The position numbers and the translations under genes were made by a program. The notes beneath the pieces were generated by a model. That model did not search any database and was not told the DNA's origin. It was given only the letters and a program-made list of their open reading frames with translations. DNA of 64,000 nt from an uncultured Cytophagales bacterium (GTDB lineage: Bacteria > Bacteroidota > Bacteroidia > Cytophagales > Thermonemataceae): positions 24,958 to 88,957 of the forward strand of contig CALLAC010000009.1 of assembly GCA_938002655.1 (NCBI GenBank), read 5' to 3'. This document shows, piece after piece, positions 1-10,639 of this stretch; positions within the stretch are counted from its first letter, which is position 1; each line of letters begins with the position of its first letter.

Positions 1-1
1 T

Positions 2-1999
2 ATCGGTGTTTCCGTAGATGCACAAGGCAACAAAGCCTATCGTATGGCTTTGCAAACTCGTGAGCAACATATTCGCCGCGAAAAAGCAACTTCCAACATC
101 TGTACGGCTCAGGTTTTGCTTGCTGTCATGGCAGGAATGTACGCTGTTTATCATGGACCGAGAGGGCTCAAGCAAATTGCTGAAAGAATTTTCGGACTTA
201 CCGAACTGCTGAAATTATCTTTGCAAAAAGCAGGGCTTGAAGTTATCAATCGCAATCATTTTGATACACTCAAAGTCAAAGTACAAAACAAAGAAGCTAT
301 CCGCCAAGAAGCTGAAAAACACGAAGTAAATTTCCGCTACTTCATTGATAACCACATCGGAATTTCCCTAAATGAAACCACGACGCTGGCTGATGTAGAG
401 CAAATCATTGCAATTTTAGCCAATGCCGAAGGAAAAAATATAGTTTTGGATAAAAACTTGATAGAAAATATCATACTTGCTTTGCCTGAAAATCTTATTC
501 GTAAGACATCTTACCTGACCCACCCTGTTTTCAATAGTTATCATACCGAGCACGAAATGCTTCGGTACATAAAACGATTAGAAAACAAAGACCTTTCCTT
601 AGTTCATTCTATGATTTCACTCGGTAGTTGTACAATGAAACTTAACGCCACTACCGAAATGATACCTATCACTTGGGCCGAACTTAGCAAAATTCACCCT
701 TTTGTACCCCAAGAGCAGGCTTTGGGTTATAAAGAAATAATTGATACGCTTGCGGCTTGGCTAGCTGAAATTACAGGCTTTGATGCCGTAAGTATGCAAC
801 CCAATTCGGGTGCCCAAGGTGAATATGCAGGGCTAATGGTGATTCGGGCTTACCACGAAAGTAGAGGCGAAGGGCACAGAAATATAGCTCTTATTCCTGC
901 ATCGGCTCATGGTACCAATCCTGCCTCGGCAGTGATGGCGGGTATGCAGGTAATTGTAGTAAAAACTGACGAAAAAGGAAATATCGATGTAGCAGATTTG
1001 AAAGCCAAAGCCGAGCAATACAAAGATAACCTTGCTTGTCTGATGGTAACTTACCCTTCTACTCATGGGGTTTTTGAAGAAAGTATTCAAGAAATTTGTG
1101 ACATAATTCATCGCTTTGGGGGGCAAGTATACATGGATGGAGCCAATATGAATGCCCAAGTAGGTCTTACTTCACCTGCCGCAATTGGGGCAGATGTATG
1201 CCATTTGAATTTGCATAAAACCTTCACTATTCCTCATGGTGGTGGTGGACCAGGAATGGGACCTATCTGTATGAAAGCTCATTTGGCTCCTTTCATGGCA
1301 AAACATTTTATAAGTTCTCGAAAAGAGGGAGCTAATGGAGCAGTTTCAGCCGCACCCTTTGGCAGTGCTTCTATTCTAGCAATTTCTTATGCTTACATCG
1401 CTATGATGGGAGCAGATGGGCTTACACGAGCTACACAAATGGCAATCTTGAATGCCAACTATATCAAAGAACGTCTCAAAGGGCATTATGAGGTACTATA
1501 TTCGGGAAAAAATGGCAGAGCCGCTCATGAAATGATTTTGGATTGTCGTCCTTTCAAGGCTTTTGGAGTAGAGGCTGAAGATATTGCCAAACGTCTGATG
1601 GATTATGGTTTTCACGCTCCTACGCTTTCTTTCCCTGTGGCAGGTACGCTTATGGTTGAACCTACTGAAAGCGAAAGTAAAGCCGAACTCGATCGCTTCT
1701 GCGAGGCTATGATTGCCATTCGCAACGAAATTCGCGAAATTGAACAAGGCAAGTACGATTCTAAAAATAATGTTCTTAAAAATGCCCCTCACACTGCACA
1801 AGTCGCTTTGGCTGATATTTGGAACTATCCTTATTCGCGTGAAAAAGCGGTTTATCCTTTGCCTTTTGTGAAAAAAGCAAAATTCTGGCCTTCTGTAAGT
1901 CGTATTGATAGTGCTTATGGAGATAGAAATCTTGTTTGTAGTTGTATCCCCATAGAAGCTTATAGCCAAGAAAGCCAAAATGTTGAGGCTACAGCTTAA
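2..1999 (+). CDS. gcvP: Glycine dehydrogenase (decarboxylating), P protein, C-terminal part
   Basis: PLP-dependent P protein of the glycine cleavage system, which decarboxylates glycine and passes the aminomethyl group to the lipoyl H protein. The gene enters from the left edge; the frame is open from base 2, so about 665 residues are visible and roughly 300 N-terminal residues of the usual ~950-970 are missing. The PLP-binding lysine lies in the [18 protein letters not shown] motif at about visible residue 406. Other family signatures include the [11 protein letters not shown] stretch and the histidine/glycine-rich APFGSASIL region. It appears as one long chain, as expected for the fused P protein rather than split gcvPA/gcvPB. 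A strong hairpin follows the stop. Identification is very secure; only the 5' end is unseen. Confidence 0.97.
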   Translation: MGVSVDAQGNKAYRMALQTREQHIRREKATSNICTAQVLLAVMAGMYAVYHGPRGLKQIAERIFGLTELLKLSLQKAGLEVINRNHFDTLKVKVQNKEAIRQEAEKHEVNFRYFIDNHIGISLNETTTLADVEQIIAILANAEGKNIVLDKNLIENIILALPENLIRKTSYLTHPVFNSYHTEHEMLRYIKRLENKDLSLVHSMISLGSCTMKLNATTEMIPITWAELSKIHPFVPQEQALGYKEIIDTLAAWLAEITGFDAVSMQPNSGAQGEYAGLMVIRAYHESRGEGHRNIALIPASAHGTNPASAVMAGMQVIVVKTDEKGNIDVADLKAKAEQYKDNLACLMVTYPSTHGVFEESIQEICDIIHRFGGQVYMDGANMNAQVGLTSPAAIGADVCHLNLHKTFTIPHGGGGPGMGPICMKAHLAPFMAKHFISSRKEGANGAVSAAPFGSASILAISYAYIAMMGADGLTRATQMAILNANYIKERLKGHYEVLYSGKNGRAAHEMILDCRPFKAFGVEAEDIAKRLMDYGFHAPTLSFPVAGTLMVEPTESESKAELDRFCEAMIAIRNEIREIEQGKYDSKNNVLKNAPHTAQVALADIWNYPYSREKAVYPLPFVKKAKFWPSVSRIDSAYGDRNLVCSCIPIEAYSQESQNVEATA

Positions 2000-2048
2000 A
2001 CTACTTGCTTTTCGAAGTTTTTAGAAAGAAAAGATACTCCCATGCTTC

Positions 2049-2084
2049 AATCTGATAGGTCTTTAAAACCTATCAGATTTGGTG
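2049..2084 (+). terminator. Hairpin downstream of gcvP
   Basis: A perfect 12-bp inverted repeat (2049-2060 with 2068-2079, 7-base loop) follows the gcvP stop by 49 bases. The core TGATAGGT/ACCTATCA resembles the other terminator palindromes in this window at 9723 and 35935. The T-run after it is short (TTT only), so termination may be weak or the element may be a dispersed palindromic repeat. The remaining ~180 bases up to purA hold no other feature I can support. Confidence 0.6.
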
Positions 2085-2263
2085 CATTGGTTTGCAAATC
2101 ATCACATGAACGTCTCATAGTCAATTTGCTAATTTGAAGATAGCAATGGATTTTTTGAGAAGTAGTAGCAGAAAAAATAAAAATGTATAGGCTAAACCCG
2201 AAAAAATCTGCACGAAAATGTTTAATTTTTGTGTAATTTGCACACCTAAATTTTTTAATAGTA

Positions 2264-3541
2264 ATGAAAGCAGATGTACTTTTAGGTTTGCAATGGGGCG
2301 ATGAAGGCAAAGGCAAAGTAGTAGATTTTTTAGCTCGTGAATATCAGGTAGTTGCTCGCTTCCAGGGCGGTCCGAATGCGGGGCATACTCTCGAATTTGA
2401 TGGCTTCAAATATGTGCTACATCAAATTCCTTCGGGGATATTTCACCCCAATACTTTCAACATCATTGGCAATGGCGTAGTACTTGATGCAATTGTTTTT
2501 CGTAAAGAAGTGCTGGCTCTTGGTAAAGAAATTTCAGAAATTGCCTCTAAAATTCTTATTTCCAAGAAAACGCAACTTATTATTCCTACGCATAGGCTTT
2601 TAGATGCCGCCTCCGAAGCCGCCAAAGGCAATGAAAAAATCGGCTCTACGCTCAAAGGCATTACTCCAAGTTATATGGATAAAATCGGACGCAATGGCTT
2701 GCGAGTAGGTGATATTCTAAATTCCGATTTTCAGAGTAAATATGAAAAATTGCGTAATAAACATTTGGGCTTGCTCAAGCAATACAACTTTACAGATTTT
2801 GATTTAGCCGATTTAGAAGAAGAGTTTCAACAAGCCATAGCCTTCCTAAAAACACAATTCCATTTGGCTGATACCGAATATTGGCTCAACGAAGCATTGC
2901 AGTCAGGAAAAAAAGTTCTTGCCGAAGGAGCCCAAGGTTCGCTCCTAGATATAGATTTCGGCTCGTACCCTTTTGTAACAAGTTCTAATACGCTTACAGC
3001 AGGAGCTTGTGTGGGATTAGGGCTTGCCCCTCACAAAATTGGTAAAGTAATAGGAATTTTCAAAGCTTATTGTACACGCGTAGGTGCAGGACCTTTCCCA
3101 ACTGAATTGCACGATGAGATAGGCGAAGCCATTCGTAAAGAAGGTAGAGAGTTTGGTGCTACCACAGGCAGACCTCGCCGCTGTGGTTGGCTAGATTTGC
3201 CTGCCCTCAAATACGCTATTATGCTCAATGGCGTTGATGAGCTATTTATGATGAAGGCAGATGTTTTGAGTATTGTAGACGAAATTCAGGTTTGTACGCA
3301 GTACAAACTCGCTGATGGCACTATTACCGACAAAATGCCTTATTGTTTAATTTCGGAACCCGTTGAGCCTGTTTACAAAACTTTTGTGGGATGGAAAGAT
3401 AAACTTCGTGAAGCCAAAAATTTTAACGACTTGCCCGAAAGCCTGAAACAATATGTGAAATTTATTGAAAACGAAGTAAAAGTTCCTATTACACTTATTT
3501 CGGTGGGTCCTGATAGGTCGCAGACGATACGAAAGGCATAA
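2264..3541 (+). CDS. purA: Adenylosuccinate synthetase
   Basis: Catalyses the GTP-dependent condensation of IMP with aspartate, the first committed step to AMP. The 425-residue length is normal. Signatures in order: GLQWGDEGKGK at the N-terminus (catalytic Asp and phosphate loop), GGPNAGHT, GITPSYMDKIGRNGLRVGD (IMP binding), EGAQGSLLDIDFGSYPFVT in the middle, GAGPFPTEL, and TTGRPRRCGWLDLPALKYA towards the C-terminus. The ATG at 2264 places GDEGKGK at the usual distance from the start. It is followed after about 50 bases by the FtsL-like gene, which has its own -7-type element, so the two need not be co-transcribed. Nothing unusual in the protein. Confidence 0.98.
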   Translation: MKADVLLGLQWGDEGKGKVVDFLAREYQVVARFQGGPNAGHTLEFDGFKYVLHQIPSGIFHPNTFNIIGNGVVLDAIVFRKEVLALGKEISEIASKILISKKTQLIIPTHRLLDAASEAAKGNEKIGSTLKGITPSYMDKIGRNGLRVGDILNSDFQSKYEKLRNKHLGLLKQYNFTDFDLADLEEEFQQAIAFLKTQFHLADTEYWLNEALQSGKKVLAEGAQGSLLDIDFGSYPFVTSSNTLTAGACVGLGLAPHKIGKVIGIFKAYCTRVGAGPFPTELHDEIGEAIRKEGREFGATTGRPRRCGWLDLPALKYAIMLNGVDELFMMKADVLSIVDEIQVCTQYKLADGTITDKMPYCLISEPVEPVYKTFVGWKDKLREAKNFNDLPESLKQYVKFIENEVKVPITLISVGPDRSQTIRKA

Positions 3542-3566
3542 ATGAGGATTTGTTCAAAAAAATTAC

Positions 3567-3574
3567 TATCTTTG
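3567..3574 (+). promoter_or_regulatory. Bacteroidota -7 element before the FtsL-like gene
   Basis: TATCTTTG is an exact match to the TAnnTTTG consensus, 16 bases before the ATG at 3591. The only upstream TTTG (3549-3552) is just 14 bases away, shorter than the usual ~19, so the -33 half is uncertain. Confidence 0.4.
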
Positions 3575-3590
3575 CTTCAAACCTACAACA

Positions 3591-3971
3591 ATGTTTTTCC
3601 CTGAAAATCGTTATCAAGATACTATTTCCGAACGCTCCGAGGCCAAACGTAGTATATTTTCTTGGATTGATAGTTGGGCAAACCTTACGTTTATTTTGCC
3701 TCGTCGCAAGCCAACAAACTACATACCTTATGTGCTATTCCTTACTTTTTTGGGAATTTTGTACATCAGCAATGCTCATTTGGCAAGAAAAATACAACGC
3801 GAAACAATGAACCTAGAAAAAGAAGTTATCAATTTACGTACCGACTACACCCATACGCAAGCCAAATATATGAACAGTATCAAATATTCCGAAGTGGAAA
3901 AAAAGGCTAAACAATTTGGTTTGGAACGCGTAGAAAAAGTACCTTATCAGATTATAGTGAGTAAAAAGTGA
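3591..3971 (+). CDS. FtsL-like cell division protein
   Basis: 126-residue bitopic membrane protein. It has a polar N-terminal cytoplasmic tail (about residues 1-42), one transmembrane helix (about 43-62, NYIPYVLFLTFLGILYI), then a periplasmic coiled-coil-prone segment (ARKIQRETMNLEKEVINLR onwards) and a short C-terminal tail. The topology, size and the SEVEKKAKQFGLE motif match the FtsL-like family of Bacteroidota. Known FtsL/DivIC-type proteins form the divisome sub-complex with FtsB and FtsQ; function here is inferred from that. Unusually it sits downstream of purA rather than between rsmH and ftsI in the dcw cluster. Another small coiled-coil septum protein is the main alternative. Confidence 0.72.
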   Translation: MFFPENRYQDTISERSEAKRSIFSWIDSWANLTFILPRRKPTNYIPYVLFLTFLGILYISNAHLARKIQRETMNLEKEVINLRTDYTHTQAKYMNSIKYSEVEKKAKQFGLERVEKVPYQIIVSKK

Positions 3972-4034
3972 GGAGCAAAAGGAGCAAGTTTTCAAGTTCA
4001 AAGTAGTTTAAAAATTTGAAAAGAGTATAACGTG

Positions 4035-5036
4035 ATGTCTAAAAAATTTACTATGAAAAAAATCTGGATTTTAGTACTTGTTTTTGGGGCAGTGTACCAT
4101 GCAGAAGCTCAAAAAACGAAAAAGAAAGAGAAAAACCCAAAAAATTCCGAAGTTTCGTTAAATTTAGCAGATGAAAAATACGTTTTTTTAGAAAATTCGG
4201 TATTTTGGGAAATTTCGGGAAATGGACTTAGCACCCCATCTTACTTATTTGGTACGCATCATCTTTATCCTGCTGATAGCATCAAGAAAAATGATTTTAT
4301 TAAAGAAAAAATAAAAGCCTGCCAGGTGGTGGTCGGAGAGCTTGCTATGGATAATCTGATGGCTCTTACAATGGCCACGATGAAGTATTCTATGATGAAA
4401 GATACTACTTTGCAAGATTTGTTGGGCGAAAAGAACTATCAACGAGTTGATGAATATATGAAAAAAAATTTGGGTATGGGAGTGGCGATGTTCAATCGTA
4501 TGCGTCCTATGGTAATTGTGCAAGCCATTTCGGCTCAGAAAGTAGCCCAAGCACTCGGTAAAGATAGCAAAATAGAAGGAATGAACACTATATCAGATAA
4601 TATTGACTACTATTTCCAAGAATACGGAAAAAGCCTCGGCAAAGAAATTGCAGGGCTTGAAACCGTAGAGTTTCAGGCAAAAACGCTCTTGCATAGCATA
4701 CCGCTCAATCGCCAAGCAGAAATGCTGATGGAAGCCATAGAAGATAAAGACGCCCAATCTGCTGAAACTTACAAGAAATTAAATCAATACTATAAAGAGC
4801 AAAACCTTAACGAACTTGGCAAGTTGAGCTTTGATGAAAAAATGATGAAAAAAGATGAATATGATAATTTGCTCAAAAAACGCAATAACGCTTGGCTTCC
4901 TCAGATAGAAAAAATTATCCGAGAAAAATCGGCTTTCTTTGCCGTAGGGGCACTGCATTTGGTAGGCACCGATGGCATTATTTATCAACTCCGTCAGAAA
5001 GGATACATTGTTAAACCCTTAAAAATTCGCTTGTAG
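4035..5036 (+). CDS. TraB/GumN family protein, exported
   Basis: About 333 residues. A signal peptide (IWILVLVFGAVYHAEAQ) is followed by a Lys-rich linker and a TraB/GumN domain. Family marks are the early LFGTHHL motif with paired histidines, the acidic GELAMD segment, and the C-terminal FAVGALHLVGTDGIIYQL. Relatives are proposed to be metal-dependent hydrolases/peptidases (Tiki/TraB fold), but no substrate can be stated here. The reading frame can begin at a GTG (4032), ATG 4035 or ATG 4053; all keep the signal peptide, and I chose the first ATG. One base separates its stop from the next small membrane-protein gene, so the two are probably co-transcribed. Confidence 0.85.
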   Translation: MSKKFTMKKIWILVLVFGAVYHAEAQKTKKKEKNPKNSEVSLNLADEKYVFLENSVFWEISGNGLSTPSYLFGTHHLYPADSIKKNDFIKEKIKACQVVVGELAMDNLMALTMATMKYSMMKDTTLQDLLGEKNYQRVDEYMKKNLGMGVAMFNRMRPMVIVQAISAQKVAQALGKDSKIEGMNTISDNIDYYFQEYGKSLGKEIAGLETVEFQAKTLLHSIPLNRQAEMLMEAIEDKDAQSAETYKKLNQYYKEQNLNELGKLSFDEKMMKKDEYDNLLKKRNNAWLPQIEKIIREKSAFFAVGALHLVGTDGIIYQLRQKGYIVKPLKIRL

Positions 5037-5037
5037 A

Positions 5038-5403
5038 ATGGTTTTTGTTCTGATAGCTTTGGCAGTTTTTGCTTCACAATACTTTTTACATTGGCAAATA
5101 TGGACAATTAGCCTGATTAGCTTTGTAGTGGGTGCTATTTTGGGACGTACCGCTTGGGGAGCTTTTTTTTCGGCTTTTTTTGCTGTTTTTTTGGTATGGT
5201 CGGCAATGGCTTTTTGGAAAGATATTCAAAACGACCAAATACTTTCAGCACGGATTGCCCTAATGTTTGGCTTACCTGCTGCAAGCGAGTGGTTTTTCGT
5301 AATTACAGGAATTGTAGGCGGAGTATTGGCCTCCTTTTCTTGTCTTTCAGGTTATTATTTAAAGAGAATTTTCATTCAACCCTTGCCCCAGACAACTATT
5401 TAG
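5038..5403 (+). CDS. Small four-helix membrane protein, unknown function
   Basis: 121 residues, almost entirely hydrophobic. Likely transmembrane helices are at about residues 2-16, 22-40, 44-62 and 83-105, with a short polar loop QNDQIL between the third and fourth. No catalytic motif is visible. The ATG is one base after the TraB/GumN stop, which suggests translational coupling. I do not recognise the family by name. The gene is convergent with nupC, with only 39 bases between the stops. Confidence 0.75.
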   Translation: MVFVLIALAVFASQYFLHWQIWTISLISFVVGAILGRTAWGAFFSAFFAVFLVWSAMAFWKDIQNDQILSARIALMFGLPAASEWFFVITGIVGGVLASFSCLSGYYLKRIFIQPLPQTTI

Positions 5404-5442
5404 ATTTTTAAAACCTTATGGGTTGAATACTGCATTTGAAAG

Positions 5443-6759
5443 TTATCCAATCAATGCTCCTGCGATGGTAGCACTCATAAAAGTTGCCAAACTGCCTCCT
5501 AGTAAAGCTCTCAATCCTAATCTGGAAAGGTCTGACTGACGATTGGGTGCCATTCCTCCGATGCCACCAATTTGTATGGCAATAGACGAAAAATTAGCAA
5601 AGCCACAAAGAGCAAAAGTGGCAATAACAATTGATTTCGTATCTAAAAGCCCTGCTACTTGTCTGAATTTGACAAGCTGGTCGTAAGCAATATACTCGTT
5701 GATAGCTGTTTTTTGCCCAATCAGGCTACCTATTACCAACGATTTATCCCAATCAGTTCCCATTAGCCAAGCGACGGGTTGTCCTATCAATCCGAAAAGG
5801 TATTGCAAGGAAAGCTCTGTGAAAACACCGTTTGTATTTGTTTTTATCCAAAGGTTTAAGTCGGTAATTTTCCCGATCCAGCCCAAAAGTCCATTGAGTA
5901 AAGCTACAATTGCGATAAAGGCAATTAGCATACCACCTACATTCAAGGCAAGTTTCAAGCCATCGGCGGCACCTGTTGCGATGGCATCAATAATGTTCAC
6001 TCCTAAACTTTCCTTGGAAACTTGCAAGCGAGTATCAATTTCTTCGGTTTCAGGATAAAGAATTTTAGACATTACAAGAGCGGCAGGAGCATTCATGATT
6101 GAAGCAGTAAGAAAATAAGAAGCAAATTGAGCCTCTACTTCGGGATTACCCCCTCCTAACATACTGATATACGAAGCCATTACGCTACCTGCTAGGGTTG
6201 CCATTCCGCCTGTCATTAAGCAATTGAGCTCAGAGTTGGTCATATGAGCAACAAAAGGTTTGACAAGCAAAGGTGCTTCTGTTTGCCCTAAAAAAATGTT
6301 TCCTGCCGCTGAAAGACTCTCTGCTCCTGATAGACGCATTGTCTTGGACATTATCCAAGCAATGGCATACACTATTTTTTGCAAAATTCCTAAATAGTAT
6401 AAACCTGCCGTAACTGCCGAAAAAAATACAATGATAGGAAGTACCTGAAAGGCAAAAACAAAACCTATAGGTTCAGTAATAAGACCCAACTTGCCAAATA
6501 GAAATTGTGTCCCTTCGCGTGTATAGCTAATAAAAACAGTAAAACCCACACCCATAATTCTGAAAATATCAGCAAACCAAGATACTTTTAGCACCAGTAT
6601 GCCAATAATAAGCTGTAATATGATACCCTTTAGTACCAATTTTTTATCTATTGCTTTACGATTTTTGGAAAGAATCCAAGCAACTCCTACAAAAACCGAA
6701 ATTCCTAAAACAGCTCGCAAATACTCCATTTGAAGTTTTATTTGCTCAAAGGTAAGCAA
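5443..6759 (-). CDS. nupC: NupC-type concentrative nucleoside transporter
   Basis: 438-residue inner-membrane protein of the concentrative nucleoside transporter (CNT) family, which imports nucleosides coupled to H+ or Na+. Visible family motifs are GNIFLGQTEAPLLVKPFV (mid-protein), LIGQKTAINEYIAY, and the C-terminal GFANFSSIAIQIGGIGGMAP. About eight to ten hydrophobic helices are present, and the length is typical of bacterial NupC (~400-440). It is monocistronic and faces the TraB gene pair. Cation specificity cannot be decided by eye. Upstream (6760-6839) lies the tmRNA gene on the opposite strand, so the two are divergent and share a short AT-rich spacer that must hold both promoters. Confidence 0.93.
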   Translation of the reverse strand: MLTFEQIKLQMEYLRAVLGISVFVGVAWILSKNRKAIDKKLVLKGIILQLIIGILVLKVSWFADIFRIMGVGFTVFISYTREGTQFLFGKLGLITEPIGFVFAFQVLPIIVFFSAVTAGLYYLGILQKIVYAIAWIMSKTMRLSGAESLSAAGNIFLGQTEAPLLVKPFVAHMTNSELNCLMTGGMATLAGSVMASYISMLGGGNPEVEAQFASYFLTASIMNAPAALVMSKILYPETEEIDTRLQVSKESLGVNIIDAIATGAADGLKLALNVGGMLIAFIAIVALLNGLLGWIGKITDLNLWIKTNTNGVFTELSLQYLFGLIGQPVAWLMGTDWDKSLVIGSLIGQKTAINEYIAYDQLVKFRQVAGLLDTKSIVIATFALCGFANFSSIAIQIGGIGGMAPNRQSDLSRLGLRALLGGSLATFMSATIAGALIG

Positions 6760-6839
6760 GAAAATACAAATGCAAAAATTTTGAAAAAAATTAAATTCAA
6801 CAAACTTTTTTTCTTGTAAAATGGTTATTAAAGCAAGTT

Positions 6840-7205
6840 GGGGATGACCGGTCTTGACAGGCTGAGTTGCTGGGTTGTGTAAGCACGCCGAGAAATGGAA
6901 GTGTTCTCGTCAAAACTCCTTCCGAACAATAACTGGCGAATCTAACTTCGCTCTTGCTGCTTAATCTGGATAGATAAGTAGCTTGCACCCCTGCCGCAAT
7001 CTGCTCTGCTTTGTGGCGTACAGGGGTGTCGAAACCGCAGAGCTGGTGTGTGTAAGCTACGATACACACACGAGAACGCAAGTAGCTAAGAAGTAGGCAC
7101 AGGTGGGTGTTGTACCTACCTACTTCCGAAAACTAAACAACACTAAGCGTGTAGAAGACAACCGAGAACCTTCTCTGGACGAGGGTTCGAATCCCTCCAT
7201 CTCCA
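6840..7205 (+). ncRNA. ssrA: tmRNA (transfer-messenger RNA)
   Basis: Trans-translation RNA that rescues stalled ribosomes. The 5' end GGGGATG (6840-6846) pairs with CATCTCC (7198-7204) to form the acceptor stem, including one G-U pair. A T-arm with GGTTCGAATCC precedes the 3' end, and the final CCA is not encoded. The tag reading frame is at 6935-6964: resume codon GGC, then GESNFALAA and stop TAA, which ends in the conserved ALAA degradation signal. About 366 bases is a normal length. Apparent ORFs on either strand in this interval are artefacts of the RNA gene. A strong terminator follows directly. Confidence 0.96.
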
Positions 7206-7211
7206 CAAAAT

Positions 7212-7236
7212 GCCTCAAAATTTGAGGCTTTTTTAT
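7212..7236 (+). terminator. Rho-independent terminator of ssrA
   Basis: GCCTCAAA (7212-7219) pairs with TTTGAGGC (7221-7228) around a very tight turn, followed by TTTTTTATTT. It lies seven bases after the mature tmRNA end. Confidence 0.85.
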
Positions 7237-7731
7237 TTCGTATTTGAACAACTTTCAAGTTACTAGCGAAACTTTGGAATTGCCCAATAGTTTTTCCTGA
7301 TTTACCTAATAGTTTTGAAAAGCTAGTTTACAAGCAAAATCAATAATAGAAATATCGTAAGCCGATTTTTTCTAGTTTTGATAGATTTTGTATTCTTTGA
7401 GGCTGATCGTAAGAAAAACCCTGCCGAATGAAACTTCATTCTTTAAATCAAATGGCAAGCGTATGCTAATTTATTTCAGTTTAAAATTAGTTTAAAAACT
7501 GACAGAAAGTGAAAAATTGTCAGTTTTTTTTGACATATTGTTTTGTCAAATCCAAAGCCTTATTGTAACGATAGTGAGCTCAAAACCTTTGAAAATGACG
7601 TATTTTATGCACTTTTAATGAGTTTTGCTTTGCATCTGTTTGTCTTAAAAATTACATTGGCACATAAAATGCTATTTTATGATTGCAACCTTTCAAAAAG
7701 CATTTCCTTAAACTTAAAATTCATAATTAGT
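7237..7731 (+). other. Long non-coding region between ssrA and groES with an inverted-repeat array
   Basis: About 495 bases without a supported gene. It contains the repeat array at 7494-7550 (separate entry). A plausible groES promoter is ATTG (7656-7659), 18 bases, TATGATTG (7678-7685), one mismatch from the TAnnTTTG consensus. The frame upstream of groES is open back to 7543, but this leader translation (low complexity, different character) is not convincing as a GroES extension. No tRNA or second RNA gene was seen. Confidence 0.5.
7494..7550 (+). promoter_or_regulatory. Tandem TGACA/TGTCA inverted-repeat array upstream of groES
   Basis: Two inverted repeats follow one another. AAAAACTGACA (7494-7504) pairs with TGTCAGTTTTT (7518-7528), and TTTGACA (7529-7535) pairs with TGTCAAA (7544-7550). 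Half-sites alternate TGACA 7500, TGTCA 7518, TGACA 7531, TGTCA 7544; the last three are spaced exactly 13 bases apart. The first hairpin plus its T-run could also work as a terminator. A role as a protein operator for heat-shock control is inference from position alone; it does not resemble the CIRCE operator. Confidence 0.45.
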
Positions 7732-8016
7732 ATGGGAAAAAATAAATTGAAAATCACTCCGCTTGCCGACAGAGTTCTGGTAGAACCTGCCGAGGCTGAA
7801 ACTAAAACCGCTTCTGGTATTATTATTCCAGACAATGCCAAAGAAAAACCCCAAAGAGGCGTAGTAGTTGCCGTAGGCAAAGGTAAAAAAGATGAACCAA
7901 TGACTGTAAAAGAAGGTGATACCGTACTTTATGGCAAATATGCAGGTACCGAAATCACTATTGATGGTAAAGAGTACCTTATTATGCGTGAGTCCGATAT
8001 TTTCGCAATTCTCTAA
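7732..8016 (+). CDS. groES: Co-chaperonin GroES (10 kDa chaperonin)
   Basis: 94-residue lid of the GroEL folding chamber. The sequence from ATG 7732 ([19 protein letters not shown]) begins as GroES proteins do. The mobile loop [18 protein letters not shown] is intact and binds the GroEL apical domain, and the end [14 protein letters not shown] is typical. The frame remains open upstream to 7543, which would add 63 residues with no family counterpart, so the internal ATG is the real start. groEL follows after 53 bases, forming the usual two-gene operon. Confidence 0.97.
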   Translation: MGKNKLKITPLADRVLVEPAEAETKTASGIIIPDNAKEKPQRGVVVAVGKGKKDEPMTVKEGDTVLYGKYAGTEITIDGKEYLIMRESDIFAIL

Positions 8017-8030
8017 ATTTTTTGCTTTAA

Positions 8031-9698
<1,668 letters not shown>

Positions 9699-9722
9699 GC
9701 CGTACTTCAATCCAGTAGCACT

Positions 9723-9758
9723 AAACCTATGAGGTTTTCAAAACCTCATAGGTTTTTT
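9723..9758 (+). terminator. Palindromic terminator after groEL
   Basis: AAACCTATGAGGTTTT (9723-9738) is followed by one base and its exact reverse complement (9740-9755), then TTTT. The 16-bp arms with a one-base centre would form a hairpin with a small loop. Its ACCT(C/T)ATAGGT core recurs in other terminators of this window. Confidence 0.85.
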
Positions 9759-9761
9759 TCT

Positions 9762-9793
9762 GTTGTTAAATACTAGCCTATTTTGTATTTTTG
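9762..9793 (+). promoter_or_regulatory. Promoter of the DUF2520 gene
   Basis: GTTG (9762-9765), a 20-base spacer and TATTTTTG (9786-9793), an exact TAnnTTTG -7 element, lie about 50 bases before the start at 9845. Confidence 0.5.
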
Positions 9794-9844
9794 TAACAGT
9801 AAAATGTTTGCTTTCAGAGTATTTTTTGAGAAATTATCAAGATT

Positions 9845-10639
9845 GTGGAAGATAAACCTTTAAAGATAGCTCTTGTTGGTACAGGAAACGTAGCTTGGTA
9901 CCTTGCCAATGCTTTTATGCAAACCGCTCATCAAATTGTAGAAATATATGGTAGGAATAGTACAAAAGCCAATGAATTAGCGGCTAACTCAAATGCTTTT
10001 GCCAAAGAAAACCTTAATTTTAAGGAAAGCCAAGCAGAAATTATTTTGCTTGCTGTTTCAGATAATGCTTTGCCTGAAATTACTGCACAGATACAACTCA
10101 ACCGTAATCAAATCGTTGCTCATACGTCGGGAAGTACTTCTATGAGAATTTTTGAAAATTTACAAAGCCAAGCAAAATTTGGAGTTTTTTATCCTTTGCA
10201 AACTTTTTCCAAAGATAGAAAAGTTGCAAGGCAGGAAGTACCTCTTTGTATAGAAGGAAATACTACTGAAACGGCCATTCGTTTAGAAGTGTTAGCAAAA
10301 ACAATTAGTCGCAAGGTGTATTTGATTAGTTCAGAAAAGAGGCTTAAATTGCATTTAGCGGCAGTTTTTGCAAACAATTTTGTCAATCATCTGCTTGGTA
10401 TTGCACAAGAAATTCTCCAAAACGAAAATTTACCATTTGAATTGCTCGGTCCGCTTATTCAAGAAACTTTTTCTAAGGTAATAGAAGCAGAAAATATTTA
10501 TGCCATTCAAACAGGCCCAGCTCGCCGCAACGACCAAATCATCATTCAAAAACACTTACAACTACTTCAAAACGATACGCAAAAGCTAAAAATCTACGAA
10601 ATTATTTCGGAAAGCATCAGAAGCAAGTATCAATTTTAA
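9845..10639 (+). CDS. Rossmann-like / DUF2520 domain protein
   Basis: 264 residues. The N-terminal Rossmann fold carries the nucleotide-binding motif ALVGTGNVAWYLANAF at about residues 9-24, followed by AHTSGSTSMRIF and the GVFYPLQTFSKDR segment typical of this family. The C-terminal helical half (about residues 140-264) is the DUF2520 region, with AAVFANNFVNHLLGIA. The fold resembles F420H2:NADP oxidoreductase or ProC-like dehydrogenases, but the reaction is not established. The start is a GTG at 9845 close to the promoter; no suitable in-frame ATG precedes the Rossmann motif. Its stop overlaps the stop of the convergent phoH-like gene by four bases. Confidence 0.85.
   Translation: MEDKPLKIALVGTGNVAWYLANAFMQTAHQIVEIYGRNSTKANELAANSNAFAKENLNFKESQAEIILLAVSDNALPEITAQIQLNRNQIVAHTSGSTSMRIFENLQSQAKFGVFYPLQTFSKDRKVARQEVPLCIEGNTTETAIRLEVLAKTISRKVYLISSEKRLKLHLAAVFANNFVNHLLGIAQEILQNENLPFELLGPLIQETFSKVIEAENIYAIQTGPARRNDQIIIQKHLQLLQNDTQKLKIYEIISESIRSKYQF

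Noticed and set aside
1496..1978. 160-codon minus-strand ORF opposite gcvP
   Set aside because: It is the shadow of a strongly conserved gene on the other strand and lacks independent motifs.
6797..7081. 94-codon minus-strand ORF
   Set aside because: It lies inside the tmRNA gene and has no protein-like features; it is an artefact of the structured RNA.
7543..7731. 63-residue N-terminal extension of GroES
   Set aside because: The frame is open by chance; GroES normally begins at the ATG at 7732 and the added residues overlap the probable promoter.
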